Assembly (NCBI RefSeq): GCF_014197035.1
Contig: NZ_JACIEU010000004.1
Coordinates: forward strand, 235,067-299,066
From: Sphingobium scionense
Lineage (GTDB): Bacteria > Pseudomonadota > Alphaproteobacteria > Sphingomonadales > Sphingomonadaceae
Length of the DNA: 64,000 nt
Direction: 5' to 3'
Below, in pieces: positions 48,243 to 56,022 of the stretch. Position 1 is the stretch's first letter. Every line of letters begins with the position of its first letter. The notes beneath the pieces are model-generated. The model saw only the letters and a list, made by a program, of their open reading frames with translations. It was not told the DNA's origin and ran no database searches. The translations under genes were made by a program, and so were the position numbers.

Positions 48243-48274
48243 TGGGGGCGGTTTTGGCAAATTGGGGGCGGTTT
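48243..48274. repeat. two direct repeats TGGGGGCGGTTT upstream of the integrase
   Basis: TGGGGGCGGTTT at 48243-48254 and again at 48263-48274, exactly 20 bases apart, about two helical turns. They lie between the radC junction and the integrase start. This position and spacing suggest arm-type integrase or excisionase binding sites. Confidence 0.5.
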
Positions 48275-48360
48275 AAGGGGTAGGAAACGGCTTTCCGCTC
48301 CCAGCAAACGATCCCCGTTTCTCCTTGACCGATCCCAGTTGCGGAACAGGAGGAAACGTG

Positions 48361-49614
48361 ATGCCAAGCCTGACCGATACCGCGATCCGACATGCGTTGA
48401 AGCGGGTCGAAGCGAGCCAGAAGCAAGAAAACCTCGCCGATGGCGAAGGGCGCGGGACCGGGCGGCTCGTCCTCGTCCTGAAGCCGATGCCCAAACGCGT
48501 GACCGCCGACTGGATGGCGCAGCAATGGCGTGACGGCAAGCGCTCCAAGAAGAAGATCGGCGCCTACCCTTCCATGTCCCTCGCCGAGGCGCGCGAAATC
48601 TACAAGCGCGACTACGCCGACGTCATCCAGAAAGGCCGGAGCATCAGGATCGCGACCGATACGCGGCCCGGAACTGTCGCCGACCTGTTCGAGGGCTATG
48701 TCGCCTCGCTCAAGAGCGCAGGCAAGCCGTCGTGGAAGGAAACGGAAAAAGGCCTGAACAAGATCGCCGACACGCTTGGCCGCAACCGTCTCGCTCGTGA
48801 GATCGACCCCGAAGAGATCGTCGAAGTCATCCGACCGATCTACGATCGCGGCGCGCGGGCGATGGCTGACCATGTCCGCGGCTATATTCACGCAGCCTTT
48901 GGCTGGGGCATGAAGTCCGACAACGACTATCGGAACACTTCGCCACGCCGCTTCCGAATTCCCTTCAATCCGGCCACAGGCATTCCGACCGAACCCAAGG
49001 TCCAGGGCACGCGCTGGCTCGACGAGGACGAGTTCGTCCGGCTCTATCGCTGGCTGGAAAGCCCCGACACGCCCATCCACCCGCCCTACACCCGCGCCGT
49101 CCGAATTCTCATGCTGACCGGCCAGCGGGTTCAGGAAATCGCTCGGCTCCACATCGACCAGTGGGATGCAAAGGAGCGGATCATCGACTGGTCAAAGACC
49201 AAGAACCTTCAGCCGCATGCCGTCCCTGTGCCGTCGCTTGCCGCCGAGTTGCTCGAAGCCATCAACGTGAACGAATATGGCTGGTTCTTCCCATCCGCGA
49301 CGGACCCGTCGAAGCCGGTCAGCCATGGCACGCTTTACTCGTTCATGTGGCGCCAGCGCGATCGCGGCGTAATCCCCTATGTGACGAACCGCGATCTCCG
49401 CCGCACCTTCAAGACCTTGGCGGGCAAGGCGGGCGTGTCCAAGGAAATCCGCGACCGTCTCCAGAACCACGCGCTTCAGGACGTCAGCTCCAAGAACTAC
49501 GACCGCTGGAACTACATGCCCGAGAAGCGGGCCGGCATGGCGAAGTGGGACAAGTTCGTCCGCGCGATGCTGGCAAAGAAGAAAGGCGACGGCGCCTTGA
49601 AGAAGGCAGCGTGA
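48361..49614 (+). CDS. int: tyrosine site-specific integrase (DUF4102/P4-type)
   Basis: 417 residues. The N-terminal arm-binding domain (DUF4102-like) has WRDGKRSKKKIGAYPSMSLAEAREI. A core-binding domain follows, and then the catalytic domain: Arg in MLTGQRVQEIARL, the box II segment RDLRRTFKT (the first His of HxxR is replaced by Arg), His in LQNHAL, and the nucleophile Tyr in SSKNYDRWNY. An AGGAGG ribosome site lies seven bases upstream. It catalyses integration and excision of the island at radC. The GTGA overlap with the next gene implies coupling. Confidence 0.95.
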   Translation: MPSLTDTAIRHALKRVEASQKQENLADGEGRGTGRLVLVLKPMPKRVTADWMAQQWRDGKRSKKKIGAYPSMSLAEAREIYKRDYADVIQKGRSIRIATDTRPGTVADLFEGYVASLKSAGKPSWKETEKGLNKIADTLGRNRLAREIDPEEIVEVIRPIYDRGARAMADHVRGYIHAAFGWGMKSDNDYRNTSPRRFRIPFNPATGIPTEPKVQGTRWLDEDEFVRLYRWLESPDTPIHPPYTRAVRILMLTGQRVQEIARLHIDQWDAKERIIDWSKTKNLQPHAVPVPSLAAELLEAINVNEYGWFFPSATDPSKPVSHGTLYSFMWRQRDRGVIPYVTNRDLRRTFKTLAGKAGVSKEIRDRLQNHALQDVSSKNYDRWNYMPEKRAGMAKWDKFVRAMLAKKKGDGALKKAA

Positions 49615-50030
49615 GCGGTCGACTTCTCGTGTTGGCCGCGGCTACCGCCATACTCTGCTACGCCGCCCCGGCCCGCGCAGATCCGTGCGAAGGCACTCTC
49701 CCCACGCGGGCTGGCGTTCGGTTTTCCGGCGTCGTTCGATATGTGGGCGACGGCGACGGCTTCTGTGTCGGCCAAACGGCGGATCCCCATGAGTGGATTG
49801 AAGTCCGCCTCGCCGATTTTAATGCGCCGGAGTTGCACACCCCCGGCGGTCCCGCGGCCAAGGCCGTGCTCGAACGCCTAGCTTTCCAGCGTGAGGTCGT
49901 ATGCACCTCCGAGCGCGGTCGCGGCGGCCGTGTCCGATCCTTTGACCGCGTAATCGCGCGCTGCCGCATCGGCGGGGCCAGTCTTGGCGACCTGCTACGC
50001 CAGGCCGGCGTAGCCGAGGGCGGCAACTGA
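49611..50030 (+). CDS. staphylococcal nuclease-like (thermonuclease) secreted protein
   Basis: 139 residues from a GTG that overlaps the integrase stop. The N-terminal signal VSGRLLVLAAATAILCYAAPARA is followed by an SNase-fold pattern: YVGDGDGFCVG (first active-site Asp), IEVRLADFNAPELH (Arg and the DxPE-like segment), and SFDRVIARCRI (second Arg region). Small exported SNase proteins are common on conjugative elements. Three Cys residues in the mature part may form disulfides. It is shorter than full thermonucleases, so activity is likely but not certain. Confidence 0.75.
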   Translation: MSGRLLVLAAATAILCYAAPARADPCEGTLPTRAGVRFSGVVRYVGDGDGFCVGQTADPHEWIEVRLADFNAPELHTPGGPAAKAVLERLAFQREVVCTSERGRGGRVRSFDRVIARCRIGGASLGDLLRQAGVAEGGN

Positions 50031-50047
50031 TGCCATCCAACTCACCA

Positions 50048-50076
50048 TTGACTCCACATAGCTTGGAGGCTATATG
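50048..50076 (+). promoter_or_regulatory. candidate promoter and operator of the higBA operon
   Basis: TTGACT (50048-50053) and TATATG (50071-50076) are spaced by 17 bases, a sigma70-like pair. ATAGC (50058-50062) and GCTAT (50069-50073) form an inverted repeat with a TTGGAG centre that covers the ribosome site of the toxin gene. Such a palindrome is a reasonable HigA operator. The -10 box overlaps the toxin ATG, so the real promoter could lie elsewhere. Confidence 0.35.
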
Positions 50077-50439
50077 ACTTGGAACGTCAGACTGCATGAT
50101 GCCTTCGAGGCGGAGTTTCTGGCTTTCGAGCGCGCGGTCCAGACCGAATTGCTGGCGGTCGCGAAGCTGCTAGGCGAATACGGCCCGCAACTCGGTCGGC
50201 CCTATGCCGACACGCTCAAAGGCTCGAAACACGCCAACATGAAGGAGATGCGTTTCTCGGCCGCCGATGGCGAATGGCGTGCTGCCTTCGCTTTTGATCC
50301 CGAACGGAAGGCCATCCTTCTCGTCGCGGGCGACAAATCGGGCGGCAGCCAGAAGCGCTTCTACAAGCAGCTTATTGCAAAGGCGGACAGCCGGTTTTCC
50401 GCACATCTGGAAAACCTGAAATCCGCAAAGAAGGACTGA
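50074..50439 (+). CDS. higB: HigB/RelE-superfamily toxin (Gp49-like)
   Basis: 121 residues. The pattern FEAEFLAFERAVQTELLAVAKLL, GRPYADTLKGSKHANMKEMRF and EWRAAFAFDPERKAILLVAGDKSG matches the phage-derived Gp49-like/HigB group of ribosome-dependent mRNA interferases. The basic residues of KGSKHANMKE and the KSGGSQKRFYKQL tail are typical. It precedes its antitoxin by four bases, the toxin-first order of higBA systems. Confidence 0.9.
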   Translation: MTWNVRLHDAFEAEFLAFERAVQTELLAVAKLLGEYGPQLGRPYADTLKGSKHANMKEMRFSAADGEWRAAFAFDPERKAILLVAGDKSGGSQKRFYKQLIAKADSRFSAHLENLKSAKKD

Positions 50440-50443
50440 TCCG

Positions 50444-50812
50444 ATGGGCCGGAGCCTGGACGAAATCATCGCTTCCCTACCCCGCGACCAGCAGGAGCAG
50501 ATCGAGGCGCGCTACGAAGAGCTGAAGCAGGAGGTCGAGGGCCTCCGCGAGCTGCGGCAGATCGCCGGCAAAGCTCAGGCCGACATCGCGACGGCGCTGA
50601 ACATCAAGCAGCCCTCGGTCTCGAAGATTGAGAAGCAGGCGGACATGTATCTCTCGACGCTTCGCAGCTATGTCGAGGCGATAGGCGGAAAGCTGGAACT
50701 AACCGTGAAGCTGCCGGCTCGTCCGGCATTCACGATCCACCATCTCGGTGATGTCGCCGCGCCAGCCGGCAAGCCCACCGTCGCTCGGCGCAAGGTCGTT
50801 GGCTTGCGGTAG
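50444..50812 (+). CDS. higA: HigA/XRE-family antitoxin
   Basis: 122 residues. The N-terminal helices (LPRDQQEQIEARYEELKQEVEGL) are followed by a helix-turn-helix (AGKAQADIATALNIKQPSVSKIE) that can bind the operon operator, then a Lys/Arg-rich tail. It should neutralise HigB and repress transcription. The stop is eight bases before the next gene, so the antitoxin and the two following unknown genes may share one transcript. Confidence 0.9.
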   Translation: MGRSLDEIIASLPRDQQEQIEARYEELKQEVEGLRELRQIAGKAQADIATALNIKQPSVSKIEKQADMYLSTLRSYVEAIGGKLELTVKLPARPAFTIHHLGDVAAPAGKPTVARRKVVGLR

Positions 50813-50820
50813 AAGCTCCG

Positions 50821-51756
50821 ATGACGCGCTTGTTTGATGTCGATGGAGAGAATCTCGACCGCGGCTTCGTGAACCTCAGGGCGGCGGAATCCCGCCACGA
50901 GCAGCAGCTTCACGAGCTGATCGAATCGCTGTGGGCGACCTATGAGCCTTATGCTGATCCGGACTTCCGCCAGGGCTTCGCGCGCGACGTCGATGGCCGG
51001 TTCTGGGAAATGTACCTTGGCTGCACGCTGCTCGAAGCGGGCCGCGCGCTGCTGCCTGTCGTCGAGCGTCAGCGCGCCGGCGGTCAACCGGATCTGTGCG
51101 TCGTAGAAGAGGGACGGCGCATCTGGATCGAAGCGATCACACCCGACGAGGGCGACCCAGGTCCCGATCAGATTGTGCGACCTGTCCCGATGAATGAAGG
51201 TGGTGGTCTCTCCGCCGCGCCGATCCGCCAGGCGCAATTGCGCACGACGAGCGCGTTCTGGACGAAGGCGCAGAAGATCGCACGCTACCTCGCTCAGGGC
51301 GTTATCGGCCCTGACGACGTGCGGATCATCGCCATCAGCGCAAGCCGCTTCGGTGTCTATGTCGCCGAAAGGCCGCTGCCGCTTATCATGACCTCGCTGT
51401 TCCCAATCGGCGATGCCTTCATCACGATCGATCGAGAGACCGGCAATGTCGTCGAGGAAGGATTCCACCCCTCGCCCTTCATCGCTCGCGAACGCGACCC
51501 GATCCCGCGCACGGCCTTTCTCGACGAACGGTTCGCCGACATCTCCGGCGTTCTCTGGTCGCGCGTCGGGCTCGGCAACCTTTCGCGCCAAGGCAGACCA
51601 CTCACCTACGTCCATAATCCCCTCGCGCAGGTCCCGCTTCCGACGAACTGGGGCGTCTGGGATCGGGAGTTCGTCACCACGCCCCAGGGAGAGGCGTGGG
51701 AATCGACGGACATCCTCGCACCCGAGCCATTGGCGGAAGCGTCGGCCGAGCAATGA
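50821..51756 (+). CDS. unknown protein, possible PD-(D/E)xK-like fold, 311 aa
   Basis: No family recognised with confidence. The segment RFWEMYLGCTLLEAG, then GGQPDLCVVEEGRRIWIEAITP, has the order Glu, PD and IEA seen in degenerate PD-(D/E)xK nucleases; the usual Lys after the second acid is missing. Residues 110-200 contain IVRPVPMNEGGGLSAAPIRQ and DDVRIIAISASRF. The gene starts eight bases after higA and ends in ATGA overlap with the next gene, so all four plus-strand genes look like one operon. A defence or effector role is an inference from context. Confidence 0.7.
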   Translation: MTRLFDVDGENLDRGFVNLRAAESRHEQQLHELIESLWATYEPYADPDFRQGFARDVDGRFWEMYLGCTLLEAGRALLPVVERQRAGGQPDLCVVEEGRRIWIEAITPDEGDPGPDQIVRPVPMNEGGGLSAAPIRQAQLRTTSAFWTKAQKIARYLAQGVIGPDDVRIIAISASRFGVYVAERPLPLIMTSLFPIGDAFITIDRETGNVVEEGFHPSPFIARERDPIPRTAFLDERFADISGVLWSRVGLGNLSRQGRPLTYVHNPLAQVPLPTNWGVWDREFVTTPQGEAWESTDILAPEPLAEASAEQ

Positions 51757-52568
51757 CGACGCTGATCGACGTCTGGAATCTCGACACCTTCGACGCGGCC
51801 TTGATGGAAGGGTTGCGCGATCAGCAGCAACTCCTCATCGACTATTTCGCGACAGATCGGACGAACTACCTGGAGCGTGAAGCCTCGGACCATAGGGGTC
51901 CGATACCGTCCAACCCTCATGCTGGCGCCTATTATCGCTTCGCCGAGGACTTGATGGCAGTCACGCAGACCCGAACGATCCGGGCCTGGCATCATACGCG
52001 GATGACCGACCGCGAGGTCGAGACTGCCACGAGCAACGGGCTTTATCCGGCGACGGTCGAAACCTTGCGCGCGCGCCTGGCCGACCGGGTGGCGGACGGT
52101 GACTTCAGCGCCGATGAGGCTCGCGTGATCTTCGAGGCCAGCCCCTTTCACAACGACGAACTCGGTTCGCGGGGCGGCAAGTTCTGGATGACATCTCACC
52201 CGCACCGCATCGACGATAGCGGCGTGACCTCTCTGCTCGCCCATTGGGGCGGTGAATCCGCCTACTTCAATCACGACGAGGGCGAGATCCTCGACAGGCT
52301 CTCGAATCTCGGCACCCCGCGCGTCCTCGAAATCGCTGTCCCCCTCAGCGTCACGCCCGACGCCTATTCAGCGGCCAAGGCGGTGATCGCGCTCTATGCG
52401 CGCTCGCTCGACTGTCACGCCGATTGGGGCGGGTTCGACCTATACGCTTCTTCGCACCTCGGCCCCGAAGCGCTGCTACGCGTACACAGCGGCGGCGAGC
52501 CAGACTTCGCGACCCTTGGGCGGGGCTATCCCGCTGCCCTTCATGACCGGCTCGGTGACGATGCTTAG
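51753..52568 (+). CDS. unknown protein, possible ADP-ribosyltransferase-like, 271 aa
   Basis: Starts at an ATG overlapping the previous stop (ATGA). Residues about 75-100 read TIRAWHHTRMTDREVETATS followed by NGLYP, reminiscent of the His-containing NAD-binding strand of ADP-ribosyltransferase (ART) and RES-type toxins. Further motifs include SPFHNDELGSRGGKFWMTSHP and HWGGESAYFN. No ART catalytic Glu was securely identified. Its stop overlaps the convergent HEPN gene by four bases. The family is unknown; I rate the ART idea as speculative. Confidence 0.65.
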   Translation: MTTLIDVWNLDTFDAALMEGLRDQQQLLIDYFATDRTNYLEREASDHRGPIPSNPHAGAYYRFAEDLMAVTQTRTIRAWHHTRMTDREVETATSNGLYPATVETLRARLADRVADGDFSADEARVIFEASPFHNDELGSRGGKFWMTSHPHRIDDSGVTSLLAHWGGESAYFNHDEGEILDRLSNLGTPRVLEIAVPLSVTPDAYSAAKAVIALYARSLDCHADWGGFDLYASSHLGPEALLRVHSGGEPDFATLGRGYPAALHDRLGDDA

Positions 52569-53926
52569 TTCGATGACCCTGTGACTACCTGGATCATGGG
52601 AGCGCCCTTATCGAGCAGATCATCGAGGAAATCCTCTCGTGAGGCGATCGGCCCGGCCTGAGTCGCCAGGATGAGCGCTTCGACGACCTGTCGCGCCAGT
52701 GAGCGCGCCAGGACACGTTCACTGGTCGAGATCGCTGCCATAGTGCGGCCGTGCAGGAATGCGCTCCTGACATTGAAAAGCGTCTCGTACTGGTCGGCAT
52801 AGCCGCGATCTCCCAGCAGCCCGGCCACCCGTCCACGCATTCTTCTCGTAGGGCTCATTTTTTTGTGCCGGTCCGGGGCAACGCGAAAGCTCTTCTGATA
52901 GTCGGCCTGCAGGCCCAGAGCCGCCTCGATCGTGGTGATATGCGCCAGAAACTCATCGACACCCTCGGCCAGAAATGCGCGCACGAGGAAATGGGCGATC
53001 GGCGTTTCGAACAGGACGGTCCGCTTCGCCTGGTCTACGATCGCCCATCGATGTTGATCCCAGACGGCCACCTCTGTCTTGGCCTCGTCTGATAACCGTA
53101 ATTCCAAGGGCCGCTCTACCTCGACCGTCCCGCCATAGCCGTCGTCATAAACACGGTCTTCCCAGTTCAGCGTATCGGCCGATGGCGGTGAGCTGGGGCG
53201 CACGAAGATGTCGTTGTCCACGGTATAAACCCACGGGACGCGGAAGCCGCGCCAGTCGACCTCGGGCATTGTCGACCAGCTTTCCCAGGGCGCCAGCAGG
53301 AAGAAGAACAGCGCGTCCTCGAGCGCACCCGGAAACCGCCCTTTGTGTGGTTCGATCCGGCCGAGATCCTGGCGCATGTCCATGAACAGCACGGGGACGG
53401 CACGCGCCTCCGGCTCCTTGTCGAGTGCCATCTCTTCCTCGACCACCAGCCAATGGAATTCCGAAAACCGATCGGCATCGAAATCCACGCCCTGGAACAT
53501 GCGCTTCAGCCGCGTCGTGTCGACGAGCGCGCGAAGCTCGTCCGCGTTGAACCGGGCAACCCGCGCCGGCCCGAACGCAAGGGGCGGAATCTCCTCTGCC
53601 AGATCGAGCGGCGCGAGATGGAGACGGCGCGCGTGGGTCGCGCGAAATGCGGTGTCGAGCCCTATCGCCGCCGCCTCGACAGGAGACGCGAGATGCGCCG
53701 CGTCCGCGCGAAGCTCGCATGGCAGACCGAGCGAGCGCAGCGCCGTCGAGAGTGCGAAGGTCGGCCCCTTCTTCCCGGCAGTAGGATAGTCGTCACGGCA
53801 AGCTTCACGCAGCCGCACGAACGCCGGTGCGGCGAGGAGATTGTCATGCCCCGGCGCAGCCAGCCGCCACAGCTCTGCCATCGCGTGCAACATTGCCTCG
53901 CTCGGGCATGGCTGTGCGTCGCTCAT
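52565..53926 (-). CDS. HEPN-like protein, candidate RNase effector, 453 aa
   Basis: No full-length family recognised. Near the C-terminus the sequence NVRSAFLHGRTM holds Arg387 and His392 in the Rx4H spacing of HEPN RNase active sites, and the surrounding helices (YADQYETLF, SLARQVVEALILA) fit an ApeA/HEPN-type helical domain. The first 300 residues (for example FHWLVVEEEMALDKEPEARA and WEDRVYDDGYGG) are of unknown fold and may sense a trigger. Its ATG overlaps the TIR stop (TGATG), so the two are made together. A role in abortive infection is an inference. Confidence 0.75.
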   Translation of the reverse strand: MSDAQPCPSEAMLHAMAELWRLAAPGHDNLLAAPAFVRLREACRDDYPTAGKKGPTFALSTALRSLGLPCELRADAAHLASPVEAAAIGLDTAFRATHARRLHLAPLDLAEEIPPLAFGPARVARFNADELRALVDTTRLKRMFQGVDFDADRFSEFHWLVVEEEMALDKEPEARAVPVLFMDMRQDLGRIEPHKGRFPGALEDALFFFLLAPWESWSTMPEVDWRGFRVPWVYTVDNDIFVRPSSPPSADTLNWEDRVYDDGYGGTVEVERPLELRLSDEAKTEVAVWDQHRWAIVDQAKRTVLFETPIAHFLVRAFLAEGVDEFLAHITTIEAALGLQADYQKSFRVAPDRHKKMSPTRRMRGRVAGLLGDRGYADQYETLFNVRSAFLHGRTMAAISTSERVLARSLARQVVEALILATQAGPIASREDFLDDLLDKGAPMIQVVTGSSN

Positions 53927-55035
53927 CAGGTGATCCGCAGTCGGCGCAAGAGCTTTGCCAGCATCGCTTCATACTCCTCGGGTTTCGAGAAATCGGCGTA
54001 CATCTTGCCTTTCAGAAACTCTGGCAGCTCGCACGGCTCGTAGAGAAGCGGCAGCACGACGACCTCGCCGCTGGTGATCTCCCGATTCATTGCCACGTCG
54101 AGTTCCTTCTTCACCCAAGGGGCGTCGATCGACTTGGTCGAGAGCACGACGGCGATGTAGCGGCTGAGCTTCATGCCCTCATCGATCTTGGCGATGAGCG
54201 AGTCACCAATGTCGATTTCGGCTTCGTCCAGCCAGACACGCGGAACGCCATGTGCGAGCAGGTCGGTTCGCAGGCGACGCACGAACGGCTTGTCGACGCC
54301 GGTATGGCTCAGGAAAATCCCGTGATATTTCTCGTGGGCCGGGTCGGCCTTCTCCAGCGCCAGGCTATCTCGGACCAGTTGGTTCTCGGCGTCCGGCGAT
54401 GTCGGCGGCGTCAACAGCCACCCGACCGTCATTCCAAGCGCCACGCGCCCGCCGAGGCTATAGCCCTCCGGCGTCGACGCGATCGAAGTTATCCCCTCGG
54501 CCGGATCCGACAGGCACAAGCTCCAGCCCGTCTTCGACAGGACGTCGAAATAGCGCACGAACGGGCTATCGTGATCGATCGCGCCCATCCGCCGCCCCTT
54601 CTTCACGAGCAGGTCCGAACGCTTCACAAGCCCGGCGACCTTCGGTGCGGCGTAGCCCAGATGGGTTTCGCGATAACCGAAAAAATTCATCCGCTTTGGC
54701 TCCGACAGGCACCAGACCACGGTGGCGCCGGCCGCGATCGCCGCCTCCATCTCCTTTTCCCGATCGTCAGCCAGGAAGGCGGAATCGATGTCGTAGCTGT
54801 CATTCTGGCGCTTAAGCTTCCCCAGCTCATTGGGCTCGTTCGAGAACTCCCCCTCCGCGCCGAACAGGAAATGAGAATAGCTCTGCGGATTGATGATGAT
54901 CGTGTCGTACTCGTAGAGCGGAAACGCCGCGCGCGCCTTATCAACCCCAGCCTGGCAGAGCCCGAGATTTTCAATCTCGACACCTTCGATCTTCTCGCCG
55001 GTATATGTGACCCCGACCGTCAGCACGCGCTTCAT
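53926..55035 (-). CDS. TIR-domain protein with unknown N-terminal domain, 369 aa
   Basis: The C-terminal 130 residues form a TIR domain: YHGIFLSHTGVDKPFVRRL (strand A and box 1), VWLDEAEIDIGDSL (BB-loop region), and STKSIDAPWVKKELDVA, whose Glu311 is the expected NAD-hydrolysing residue. The first 230 residues (INPQSYSHFLFGAEGEFSN, VVWCLSEPKRMNFFGYRE) are not recognised and could bind an infection signal. The ATG at 55035 follows an AAGGA site; a TTG one codon upstream is also open. Coupled to the HEPN gene downstream, 58 bases below the nuclease gene. Confidence 0.88.
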   Translation of the reverse strand: MKRVLTVGVTYTGEKIEGVEIENLGLCQAGVDKARAAFPLYEYDTIIINPQSYSHFLFGAEGEFSNEPNELGKLKRQNDSYDIDSAFLADDREKEMEAAIAAGATVVWCLSEPKRMNFFGYRETHLGYAAPKVAGLVKRSDLLVKKGRRMGAIDHDSPFVRYFDVLSKTGWSLCLSDPAEGITSIASTPEGYSLGGRVALGMTVGWLLTPPTSPDAENQLVRDSLALEKADPAHEKYHGIFLSHTGVDKPFVRRLRTDLLAHGVPRVWLDEAEIDIGDSLIAKIDEGMKLSRYIAVVLSTKSIDAPWVKKELDVAMNREITSGEVVVLPLLYEPCELPEFLKGKMYADFSKPEEYEAMLAKLLRRLRIT

Positions 55036-55096
55036 CAACTCTCATCCTTCGTTGTCTTCTGTAGTCTCGCCCGACGATGCGCCCAGCCCCACAGTC

Positions 55097-55708
55097 TCAC
55101 CCCGCGACCGGGACCGGCCTCACGTCCCTGACCTCGCCGCGACTTCCGACCAGCGCAATCTCGATGCCGGCCAGCGCGCAACGCGGCGCTAGTCGTTCCG
55201 CCAGACGCAAGGTGCCTTCCGTAAAAGGCACGACAGCTATCTGACGCCCTGGCGATGGGGTCGCCATCAGCATGCCGACCGTCTCGCACAGACCCTTGTA
55301 GAGCCGAGACACCTGGCCCGAATGCCTCGTGTTGATGATCCCGCCCTTGCATTCAGCAGAGATGACGTGGTTGCCGACCTCTGCGACCACATCACCCAGT
55401 CCCGACTTTGGATTGACGGTGATCTGCTGGCCCGCGGCGTTCCGGTACGTGCCGCCATAGCTGGTGGTGCCGACACTGGAGATCTTGATGAAGTCGCGTC
55501 GAAGCAGCCAGGCCGCGAAGTCGAATTGCTTACCGTGCTCTCCATCGGGGTGAACACGGACGTGTTGGGTATCCTGCGTCCGCAACAGGTGCATGGCATA
55601 GGCGACCATGACCGCGCCTTCGTAGAGATGGTGTTCGTGTTCGCCGTTGGATTTTCCGACCCGGTTTGGCGGCGGCGCCAGCGCCGTAACGAGATCCTCG
55701 AAATCCAT
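55097..55708 (-). CDS. PD-(D/E)xK-like nuclease domain protein, 203 aa
   Basis: The core reads GLGDVVAEVGNHVISAECKGG, placing Asp106 and Glu119-Cys-Lys121 as a PD-(D/E)xK-type triad. Flanking strands (QFDFAAWLLRRDFIKIS) and the following helix (RLYKGLCETVGML) fit a restriction-endonuclease-like fold. The N-terminal 60 residues contain HEHHLYEGAVMVAYAMHLL. GGAGG precedes the ATG. It is the first gene of the three-gene minus-strand operon with TIR and HEPN. It could be an effector nuclease or a self/non-self sensor. Confidence 0.78.
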   Translation of the reverse strand: MDFEDLVTALAPPPNRVGKSNGEHEHHLYEGAVMVAYAMHLLRTQDTQHVRVHPDGEHGKQFDFAAWLLRRDFIKISSVGTTSYGGTYRNAAGQQITVNPKSGLGDVVAEVGNHVISAECKGGIINTRHSGQVSRLYKGLCETVGMLMATPSPGRQIAVVPFTEGTLRLAERLAPRCALAGIEIALVGSRGEVRDVRPVPVAG

Positions 55709-55930
55709 GACAATCCTCCCCGGCCGTTAGTGTAGCTGATGGGCCGAGAGTAATCGTCCTTCATCGCGGAATGGCTCAAGCTACTGGTAGCAGATTGAGC
55801 CGTCGTTCGTCCGCATTCTTTCTTCGCACAGAACGTCCGAATTCTTGGGACCGCCAGGAGGGGAAAGCCTTCCCCTGCGTCCGAGCCTTGCGTCTCGGCC
55901 GACCCCTTCTGCGGGAGGCCCCCCGCAACG
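55709..55930. other. intergenic segment with hairpins
   Basis: No gene was seen between the divergent nuclease and DUF932 genes. GGGGAA (55860-55865) and TTCCCC (55870-55875) form a short stem, and a second GC-rich inverted segment (GCGGGAGGCC to CCCCGC, 55911-55926) lies just before the leader RNA. The region must hold promoters for both directions, but I could not place them. Confidence 0.4.
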
Positions 55931-56022
55931 CCCCTTTTAGAGGAAGAGGACGGACCGGCTTTGCCGTGACGGGTTGAGGGCTGGAGAAGAGGTCTCCGGC
56001 GCCCGTCATGGAGATTGGTCCC
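55931..56022 (+). ncRNA. structured 5' leader RNA, copy A (upstream of DUF932 gene)
   Basis: A 92-base element ending at the DUF932 start. Parts in order: CCCCTTTTAGAGGAAGAGGA; hairpin CGGC-TTT-GCCG (55956-55966); outer stem GACGGG (55968-55973) with CCCGTC (56002-56007); inner stem GGAGA (55983-55987) with TCTCC (55993-55997); then a GGAGA ribosome-site-like stretch. The same layout occurs at 57301. The inner stem differs by compensatory changes between copies, evidence for an RNA function such as translational control. Confidence 0.75.

Noticed and set aside
48160..48360. tRNA gene as island attachment site
   Set aside because: No cloverleaf or tRNA-like sequence was seen; the interrupted gene is radC.
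56008..56022. ATG at 56008 as DUF932 start
   Set aside because: It lies within the conserved leader, and alignment with the parB leader puts the start at 56023.
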